A program made the translations under genes and the position numbers. From Asterionellopsis glacialis (Eukaryota; Bacillariophyta; Plagiogrammaphyceae; Rhaphoneidales; Asterionellopsidaceae): a stretch of 20,610 bases of DNA. The stretch lies in assembly GCA_014885115.2 (NCBI GenBank), contig WKLE02004096.1, forward strand, positions 1 through 20,610, written 5' to 3'. Below the pieces are notes generated by a model. The model did no database searches and had not been told where the DNA came from. It saw only the letters and a program-made list of their open reading frames with translations. Shown one piece after another: positions 9,799 to 18,200 of the stretch; the stretch's first letter is position 1; every line of letters starts with the position of its first letter.

Positions 9799-11806
9799 AT
9801 GGCAGCTTCACCGGAGAAAAACGCAGAGATTTGGTCCACAAGAGTGCAACGTGAGCTATTGGCTTTGACGGGGGGATCTGACGAAAACGAAAAGGATTCA
9901 ACAGGGGCTTTGCCGGATTTCGTTTCACTCAAAGAGCATAAGCTTGACATTGAAGCAGGCCAATGCAGAGTAGATTTTATAATTAAAACAAAAGGAGATG
10001 ACGAAGAAGGCATTATCGTAGTAGCACTCGATGTTTCTTTACCCAGGACAGAAGACGGTTCCATTGATACTGCAGCACCTACCTATCCATTTGAAAAGCC
10101 ATCTGCCATTCTTGTTTCAGGATCGTCACTCATGCCAGAGGGATCAACTGTGACAGATGGATGTCTTGTAGGTATTGACTGTGATTGGACTCCTAGTCTT
10201 CACCTCAATGATGCCATTCAAAATGTAGGTCTCAAAATCAAAGGATTCATTCAACAAAATGAGCCCTTTCATCCTCATGACCCCAATAGCGATCCAGTTG
10301 AAAAGGGAGTGGAAGAAGTCATGAAGGGTGCCAGGAGGTTTGGTGGATTTTTGTCCAAGACTGCCAAAGGGTTGTCCGTTTCTTATGCTCCAGATGGCGA
10401 ACCCAAGCGGAAATCAAAGAGGAAAGGCAAGAAGAAGAAGACTACGTCTGCCAGTGACATTAATATGGGAGATGAAATCAATTTGCTAGAAGCACCTTGG
10501 GTTGATGCTAGAGGTGTTTACAGTTGTAAGGCAATTCGACGACCTGAATTTGTGCAAGATGCTATGGCCCTTGCAGCTGAAGCTGGTCTTGCTAAAGACA
10601 AAAAAGAGGTGAGACAGTAATGGAATTTCGACTTAAGATACCGGCAGGCTCTGCATCGTACGATATTATGATACTTTGTTTTTTTAATGGGTGTGATAAT
10701 CATTTGCCAATAAAAGTTGAAACTGTGCACATGTTCAAAAGAAAGGAGGTGTACTATGTGAGAATGAGTATCTAATGTGTCTTTCCATTTTGTTATTTAT
10801 TTCATTTGAAAAGACTTCTGGAACAGGCTTTGGAGCAGGAATGCTTCGATCGCTTACACAATCGGCAAAGAGCGTTTTGGAGGAATCTTTCCTCATGGTT
10901 ACAGATACTCATATAATTGAGCTAAAATCGAACAAACTGAATTTGAGCACTGGTACTGGTACGTAAAGAATGCCCCGATGGTGTTTTCTAGTTTGTCGCA
11001 GAAGAAATCACTCACAATTATACATTCCTCTTCGTTGTTGATCAGTAACCTTTGCGATTACAATTGATATGTTGGCAAAACTGAAATTCCGTCGACAAGA
11101 ATCGATTTCCTTGTTTTTCAAACCATCACCTGATGACCCACTCATCTTTATGTGCCCTGACAGTGGAGACTGCGTCCATCAGATCCAAACCGTTCTTAAG
11201 CGCCATGGTGTAAAGGGCAAACACACGAACGTTGCCACTCAGAGAGCCATTAATGAAGCGATGCAGTTAGTTGAGGAAATCAAAGCCAAGGAGAGGTCTC
11301 TCTCATCCACTCCTACAGTGGAACGTGTAAATGAAATCATGGATTTGTATAGACAGGCAGCAGAACGATTTGAGGTTGCAGGAGATGTACGACATTCTGA
11401 GGTTGTGGTGCACATGCGCAAATTCCTCGCCTTGCCACTCACCGCTAGCATTCTTGATGGAACTTACGTTGAATCACCTAAGTCGGCTGAACCTTCTCCA
11501 ACCGTTGTCGCCATCCCTCCTGCTCCCACAGGAACTCCCAAACCTGTCCCAGAGGGTGAAGTATTGGAACGGACAGAGTGCCAGCTGGAAGATGATGGCT
11601 CTGCCGGAGCCCCCTCAGCGGACGACGATAAAGAGCTGAACGAAAAGATGGACAATATTTTGAAAGAGGCTAAGGCTGACTTGGAAGGTCTAAGTACCGA
11701 CGAAGATTTGACTGGCTACGAAGACGGTCTTGGAGAAGACCTTGCAGATCTTGATGCCATGTTCAATGCCGCAGACAAAGAACTTACTGATCTAATGAGC
11801 TCTTAA
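9799..11806 (+). CDS. E2-like (UBC-fold) plus PH-like domain protein, three exons, function unknown
   Basis: Exons 9799-10608, 10814-10958 and 11046-11806 join in frame to 571 residues; introns of 205 and 87 nt are GT-AG. The ATG at 9799 is the first true ATG of the frame. Residues ~10-180 follow E2 landmarks: YPFEKPS (96-102), a Cys122-Leu eight residues before Trp130-Thr-Pro, and DPNSDPVEKGVEEVMKGARR (161-180) matching the E2 C-terminal helix region. Cys122 occupies the usual catalytic position, but the HPN triad reads MPE (112-114). A basic linker (KRKSKRKGKKKK, 203-214) follows. Residues ~285-375 look PH-like: predicted strands such as ESFLMVTDTHIIELK, then a terminal helix. Residues ~380-450 form two predicted helices and the tail is acidic. 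Activity is unproven; an RWD-like or inactive UEV domain is the main alternative. The family is not recognised. Confidence 0.8.
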
Positions 11807-12435
11807 TTTTTATGTTTTAGAATTCAGAATTTTACCACTTGCTACTATCTTTTCATTTCGATTTTCTTCCTCCGCACCGTACGGAAAACAGGCCCATTTT
11901 ATGAAATAAATTAAACAAGGGTTCGCGTGTATAACGACACTATTGTTACAGTGCGCAGATCGTATAGACATTACCGTAGGTCTGGAATGAAGAAACCATT
12001 CTTGTTTGCATTGCAAATTTCTCCAGTTATCTACTACAATTTCAATTTGAAAGTGGTAGCAATTCAAGTCTACTCTGTCCTGTAAATGTTTGATCAGTGC
12101 TGGAAGAACACAGTAGAAAACAACCTCAAGTTTTTCAAAGCAAATGAGTAAAAAAATCTTGATGGTACGTGTAGACAGAAAAAAAATTAAATAGTTATCT
12201 AAAATGAAGATCTGGGCTCAGTGTAGTAAGTAGCCTATCGCAACAGACGGTACTTTTTGTAGGTCATGTAATTATATATGCCGTATGTAAATAGATATGC
12301 TGAAACGCACGTGCAAATACTAAGCTAAGGATATGTTTCAACCTCCATACAAGTATGTACAACTATTGCAATCGAACCTGCAATAGAAGGTCCAATACTG
12401 TAGGCTTAGCTGCTCTTACGAAGAAGAGTCCGGTG
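11807..12435. other. Intergenic region downstream of the E2-PH gene
   Basis: AT-rich, without a supportable gene. The only notable element is an AATAAA at 11905-11910. Short open frames on the minus strand look like chance readings. Nothing further is seen between about 12060 and 12435. Confidence 0.6.
11905..11910 (+). terminator. Candidate poly(A) signal AATAAA
   Basis: An AATAAA hexamer lies about 100 nt after the E2-PH stop codon, a suitable spacing for 3' end processing of that gene. Confidence 0.4.
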
Positions 12436-12657
12436 TCAATTTTTGTTGCTCTTTATTTGGTGAACTGGAATGTTTCCGCCACCGATCTCAATTTCGCCGT
12501 AGCTTTCATCATTTTCACCCATTAAGTTATCATAAAGTACTACAATCATCTGCAGCATTCCAAATCTTAATGTGGAATGTGTCTTCATATCCAGGTTCGT
12601 CAACATCACATGCAGTAAGCATGAAACCATAGCCTTGAGTCTCATCATCCATCCGGA
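12436..12657 (-). pseudogene. Remnant of the C-terminal module of a bacterial-type surface protein
   Basis: Reading the minus strand from about 12657, one frame gives GYGFMLTACDVDEPGYEDTF and HIKIWNAADDC, then meets a stop. The +1-shifted frame continues at once with VLYDNLMGENDESYG and IEIGGGNIPVHQ and ends at a TGA at 12436-12438. Together they match a module I know from the C-termini of Bacteroidota and some other bacterial secreted proteins, with the pattern Y-x-F-x-L-T-x-x-D-x-D-x-P-G, F-R/H-I-K-I-W, V-x-Y-D-N and G-G-G-x-I-x-(V/I)-H. One frameshift separates the halves, so it is called broken. No N-terminal continuation is visible beyond ~12657 on this strand; the adjoining segment carries a related fragment in the opposite orientation. 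Confidence 0.65.
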
Positions 12658-13242
12658 AACGCAGCATCTTGTACATCAAATGTGGATGTGCAGGATATCG
12701 TGATACCATCTGCCTCTTGTGAAGATGAAGTCCTGTATCCAGATGCTGATGCCCAGGTAAGTGTTACAACCGATGATATTGACAACGGTTCATCCGATAA
12801 TTGTGGTATTGTCAACAAGGTGCTTGATCAAAGCAGTTTTTATTGCATACATGTTGGCTCATTCCAAACGGCAACATTTACAGTCACCTACCCGTCCGTA
12901 AACCAAGATCTTTGTGAGAAGGCTTATTCTATTTCCCTGTTGCTATTCCATGTTTCTTCTTTCATTCCATAATTGACTAATTGGCTCTCACCATCTGAAT
13001 TCGTACCTTCAAAAGCGTATGTTGCTGCCCAATCTGGTGGAAATTTCTTTGTTGTTGACTTGTCTAACCTATCCAGTAGAACAATGGTTTTTCAGATTGC
13101 AGGGTCGGTGGTTGTCAGCAAGATTCAGACCATTCATATTGATAGGTGCATGATGACCATTTGCAAGGGTGGGAAGAGGGGATTCATCTTTAGGGTTGTA
13201 GAGATGATCTTGAAAGATTTATTGGATTTTATGTCGGGGTAG
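12649..13242 (+). pseudogene. HYR-like and LVIVD-like fragments of a surface protein
   Basis: One plus-strand frame from about 12649 reads PSGNAASCTSNVDVQD, then SASCEDEVLYPDADAQVSVT and DDIDNGSSDNCGI, then LDQSSFYCIHVGS and FTVTYPSV. This is the signature of HYR-like Ig-fold repeats in bacterial secreted proteins, including the D-I-D-N-G-S-S-D-x-C-G-I core and paired cysteines. After a TAA at 12970-12972 the same frame continues with AYVAAQSGGNFFVVDLSN and a weaker second half, resembling an LVIVD propeller repeat, to a TAG at 13240. A GT-AG interval at 12914-13015 (102 nt) would remove the TAA in frame, so a spliced relic cannot be ruled out. No start codon or complete N-terminus is visible. 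Its close head-to-head contact with the minus-strand module points to rearrangement. Confidence 0.55.
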
Positions 13243-14444
13243 GTCATGGCGGTTGTATGGAAGGTGTAAAATATATATTTTTTGTGCAAATTCATGTTGT
13301 TGTGGTTGAACAAAAAATGTGTGTTTTTTCGTATAAACTCGTGTTGTTGTGGTTTGCTTTGTTCCGTTGGATTTTAGAAGCTGCCTTTTTGAAAAGAGGA
13401 AGTAAGATGGATGAGGTGTATCCATGGGATTAGAGTTGTTTGTAGAAGTGGCAAACGGCTCTTTGCATGTCATTGTAGTTGTCAAGTTATATGATCAAAA
13501 TGGTATAATATACCAGAGATTAGTCTGTAAGTAATACCTGGAGGTTATGCTGAGGGGGGTGGGAGGTATAAGTGTTAATTTATTGGTTTCTCAAAAAGGC
13601 TGGTATGAATAGCGCCAGATTTAGAGACGGTGATGGCGAGGTCAAGAAAATTGGTTTGGTAACTAAAGGGAGTAAATTCCTATTCCAAAGTTGATTGACT
13701 CTTGGAAGGCAAGCCAATTATTATTGTTGGTATCTGGGGTGGGGTGGCATAGCCAGATACCAAAACAGTCGTCGATGTATCGTTTAAATTATGACAGGCT
13801 AAATACATTGTGAATAAAAGATATTCATGGATGCCTCGACAAAGTTCCTAGGTTTCATCTGTAGGCATTGCCATGAAATCATTAGAGTCTTGGAGGTCCT
13901 TGAGTAGGTGTCTCCGGTAGGGTGTTAAGTTGGAAGAGTTGCGGCAGTGTTTGCTTTTGGCAAAGTGTGGTTGAAGTTGTTTCAAGAAACGGGTACCGCA
14001 GCTACAAAATTCAATGGGTATCTTGAATGGGTCCGGTTTCCAGTCGGATCGGATGAAGAGAGTTTTTGAATCAGGTTCTCCATCGTCTTTATGGGTGTGG
14101 ATTTCTTGTCTGAATCGGTCTGCTTAATCGTTAAAAAAAGTGGGACCAGTTGAAGTGGAGGATTGAATTTACTAAATTCAATCTTAAGCTTAAAAGTGTA
14201 GAGTAAGCTTTGCGAGGAAGTTTTTTTGTACAAAGACTGTGGCAGGAGAAAGTAATACGGCGGGAAGAGAAGAAGGTAGGATTTGTTGATGAAAGAAGGA
14301 AGTGATGTCGTGACGAATATAAATGCCAGGGTTTGCAACGTATCCGTAGGGTAATTTAAATTTTCTATCTACTTCTTTTGTGATTTGTTTTTCTTTTTCT
14401 TCAAATTGTGTTTTTTCGAGTGTGAGTTCTTGTTGCCGTTGCAC
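13219..14444 (-). mobile_element. Decayed reverse-transcriptase element
   Basis: Minus-strand readings in several frames recover, in order: an N-terminal block (KTQFEEKEKQITKEVDRKFK, then PYGYVANPGIYIRHDI); PDPFKIPIEFCSCGTRFLKQ with downstream PYRRHLLKDLQDSNDFMAMP; the catalytic-type motif KRYIDDCFGIW followed by WLAFQESINF; NFLDLAITVSKSGAIHTSLF; a stop-broken HLYLPPPSA-PPGITYRLISG; FYKQL-SHGYTSSILLPLFKK; and LHLPYNRHDLPRHKIQ. RYxDD is the polymerase active-site motif of non-LTR and Penelope-type reverse transcriptases. At least two frame changes and several in-frame stops show it is dead. Only about 30 codons separate the MPTDE block from RYIDD, so much of the palm seems deleted. No integrase, protease, LTR, endonuclease or terminal repeats were seen, so the exact class is open. 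Confidence 0.75.
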
Positions 14445-15201
14445 TTGTGAAATTGTCTGTGATGTGGACTTTCCGAGAAAAACTTTTCGTCAAGAAGATC
14501 TTATTTCCACTATCTGTATGACTTGTAGTATGACAAGATCAAGAATCAACCCAAGAACAGTACCTGCTGGTACAGTACGTGTATTTTTAAAAAAAGATTC
14601 GGACCTGATAATACTTCTTGATACTAGATGAAAATAGCCCTTCAACTTTCTACAGATATCTACTATATGTACAATAATACATACCCTAAGTATTTTGAAA
14701 CGTTCCATTATATGAAACAAAATCAAATTTTAGGATTCTACTGTAGTATTAATTTTCAAAAACAGTACTTATCTTATGTACCTTGTTCAGTACAGGTAAA
14801 TTACTTCACAAGGTAAAAGGTAATTCACCCGGATGTGCTCCAGACTGTTCTGCCATTTTAACCCGAAAAGGTATCCGCGACCCATTGAAGTCCAGGTATG
14901 TCAGTAAACTATACTCTCTCTACTAGAGGGAGGAACTTAAGGAGAAGAAGCACACTATAAGGTGTACGATAAATAATAATGATACAAGGGACATTAAAAA
15001 CAATATGATGCATGGTACTCCACCTGTCTGTACAGGAGACAGAAGAAACATCGGAGATAAGAGATATAGGTCCTACTTATAACTTCCCATGGAACTTGAG
15101 GCTCGATGAATGTTTGAAATTGCGACGGATCCATGATTACACGACAGAACCAACCAAACAGGATTCTATGTTTGGCTGCAAACGCAATTTCTTTCGCTAA
15201 C
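14445..15201. other. Intergenic region upstream of the giant secreted-protein gene
   Basis: No gene is recognised. The tract is AT-rich and enriched in GTAC-containing motifs, including an imperfect palindrome near 14557-14576 (gtacctgctggtac core). It presumably carries the promoter of the gene starting at 15202, though no clear TATA box was identified. An in-frame TGA at 15115-15117 bounds that gene's frame, with an alternative ATG at 15133. Confidence 0.5.
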
Positions 15202-18200
15202 ATGCCATCCAAGAATAAAAGATGTGCCGGTAAACATATCCGAAGATTATTTCTTCTCTCTCTTGTTTTAGCTCATTCAGTCTCTCTCGTTAGCAGCCTC
15301 GATGAAACTGACAATAGTGAAGAATCACCCAAAAAGTTCACAAAAGGGCTAAAGGATTTTTCACACAGTAGCAAAAAGAACTTCTCGGAAGCTGAAGAAC
15401 TTCATATTCAGAGAAATAAACTCTTGAAGCAGAAAAAAACCGATTTCAGAATATCCCCAATGTTGCAAGTCAACCGTAAAGAAGCTCACGCAGTCGATAT
15501 GCCCCAAGACTATTTTTCTCCGCCCCATCGAAGGCTAAGGTCTGCTGATATTGATCGTCGAAAGCGAAATGGATCGGGATCTTCTGGTATCAGTGAGCAC
15601 GTTCGGCTTGAAGAATGCCGCTGTCCTTATCCAGGAGAACTTTCCGATGGTGCTTTTAACGAAAATGGAATCTATGTTCTTCCCAACGATCACTTATACT
15701 GTCAATGCAATATTTTTCATTGTGAAAGCGATAAAAATTATTTGACCTCCGGAATGAAAACTTGGGGGGAAATCTATTCGTGTCCGTCTTGTAAAGAGAC
15801 TCCCTCGACTTCCTCAAAGAGTAAGAGTGAAAGGACAAGACGCAGTTCGTTCCGGCGGAGTAGCAGCACCTCATGGAAGGAAAAAAACAACAAAATATCT
15901 GGTGATAATTTTAACTTCGTTGGATCAGAATCCAAAAAATCTTCGAAGAAAAAAAATTTTGATGGAAAAGTAATTAGAACTCGGGGAAAAAAGAGAAGAA
16001 CGTATAAAAGCGACCGGACACTTCAAATTCAGTCCTTGCACAAACCACTTGCTATTGACAATTGTAACGAAAAAATACTGGTCATAATCCCAGCCAACCA
16101 TCCTTATTGCGAATGCCCAGAAGCTTACCTTCATAAAGCAACAAATCAAATTGCCATTCCAAGTCCCCCTTTTTCAACAGCATCCATATCAAGGTCGGCT
16201 TCGCATAAACGTGGGAAGAGGCAAGCGAACCAAAGAAAAAGGTCTGGAAAGTCACCAAATCGGCAAAGATCTTTAGGTTCTGATGCGACTGAAGTTGACT
16301 GTCAATACCGCAAACTCCCACCAGCTGAACAATGTATCTCACTTAGGCCAACGTTAGTTGACATACAGAGTCCCCAACGTTCAACAGCTCCAGCACAATC
16401 TAATACATCGCCTTCGCTGCCGTTGTCACCATTTTCAAATGCACCATCTACCCCATCTTTGTCCCCATCGTTCACCGTACAAAATTCAAGGTTTCCCACC
16501 CTTGGTTCAGGACTTTCTAGTACTCCTCTACCTACAACGTCCAGTAACAAAGGCTCCAGTGGCATTTCTGGTTTCCCAAGCGCTCACCCTTCAAAAATTC
16601 TTTTGACAAGTCTCACCGAGGCTCCCGCGGTTCCGCCCTCATCGTTGCCAAGCAATATGCCTCCAGCCTTCATTTTTACATCAGTCCCTAGCTCGATTCC
16701 TTCAATCATTCCTTCGACAAGTCCGAGCAAGGCTCCCTCCAGACTGCCTTCATTTATTCCAAGCAAGAGCCCTTCTCTGTTACCTTCTTTTCCTCCTAGC
16801 GAGGTTCCTTCAATGATTCCTTCGAAAAGTCCCACCGAGGAACCCTCTGGTCTGCCTTCATCAGTACCAAGCGAGAGCCCTTCGTGGTCGCCCTCTTTTC
16901 CTCCTAGTAAAGCCCCTTCGACTCCTCCTAGTGAGGTTCCTTCAATGATTCCTTCGAAAAGTCCCACCGAGGAACCCTCTGGTCCGCCCTCATCGGTATC
17001 AAGCGAGAGCCCTTCGTGGTCGCCCTCTTTTCCTCCTAGTAAAGCCCCTTCGACTCCTCCTAGCGAGGTTCCTTCAATGATTCCTTCGAAAAGTCCCACC
17101 GAAGAACCCTCTGGTCAGCCTTCATCGGTACCAAGCGAGAGCCCTTCGTGGTCGCCCTCTTTTCCTCCTAGTAAAGCTCCTTCTATTGCTGCGTCTTCGC
17201 TCATTCCTAGCCCGACAGCACCCTTCGCACAAATGCTCGATAGCACATTCTTTTCCGCGCTATCACGAGACTCAGGAGAATTTTCGGCAGACGTAAACGG
17301 GGAAATGTATCTCGTTCGCTACAACGTGACCATAGGCGAGCCAGGAGTTGTCTCGCTCACCCCAATCTCTGCTTTTATAAAAACGGTAAACTGTTCACAC
17401 GAAGGGAGCCACGGCCTAGTTGTCTTTGAGTTTCTAGAGGATGTCGAAACGGAATCTATTATTAAGGCATTTCAGGTGAACTCTACTCTTGCGATCGACA
17501 GCAACATATTTGGCTCTTGTAATGTAGGAGTAGTTAAAGACGCAGGGATCAATCAGCACGAACTCGAAGATGGTTTTGTAAGCATTGAATCTATTAGTAT
17601 TACTGGTAGAAGCGTTGCTGTAAGTGGTAGGTCAGTATCTTTCTTTTCGATGTTTAATGAAGGACAGATTCTAATCAAGAGAATCAACAACACTGAGATA
17701 TTGGGAACATCAGAATCTCGTCATCTGACGTCCTTGGATTTTGGCATCACTTCGGCTTCTTTCCCTATTACAAACTTTATTGAATTAAGTGTTCCTAAGG
17801 TTCAATTGACAGTAACATTTGGTTTTGACATTCTGCGATCTGATTTCAATAAAACTCATCTGGATTTCTCTCTAATAATTTATGGAGAAGTTACTTTTGA
17901 TGTAGAAATAGAATTGTTGTTTGGAATTGGAAAGTTCCAAGACGAAAAGCTTTTTCAGATTTTGAGTAAACCACTTTTGACGATCCCAGTTTTGGGATGG
18001 TTTGGAGCATTGATCCCGTCTCTAAAATTTGGACTCTATTTGGAAATGATGCTTGGGGCTAAAATGATAGTCGCACTTCAAGCGCAACTTGGTATAAAAG
18101 CAAATGCAAAGGCTTCAACAGGTCAAAAGAAGACAGAATTTTACATCAACGGAACTTGGGGCAATCTTGATTGGGGATCGAACCATATCAAAGACCAGCA

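Noticed and set aside
10775..10813. Separate short gene starting at 10775
   Set aside because: The segment before 10814 is the 3' part of an intron; the coding part from 10814 joins in phase with exons on both sides.
14490..14816. Short frames on both strands around an imperfect GTAC palindrome
   Set aside because: No family similarity, AT-rich composition and mutual overlap; the palindrome is too short and isolated to be called a mobile-element end.
15133..15201. Upstream ATG at 15133 as the start of the giant protein
   Set aside because: In frame after the TGA at 15115, but it would bury the hydrophobic signal sequence about 38 residues in; the ATG at 15202 gives a standard signal peptide.
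16584..17099. 171-codon minus-strand frame with Gly/Glu-rich repeats
   Set aside because: It is the antisense reading of the Pro-Ser repeats; its periodicity comes from the plus-strand 132-nt repeat, and the plus-strand frame is supported by the whole 1803-codon protein.
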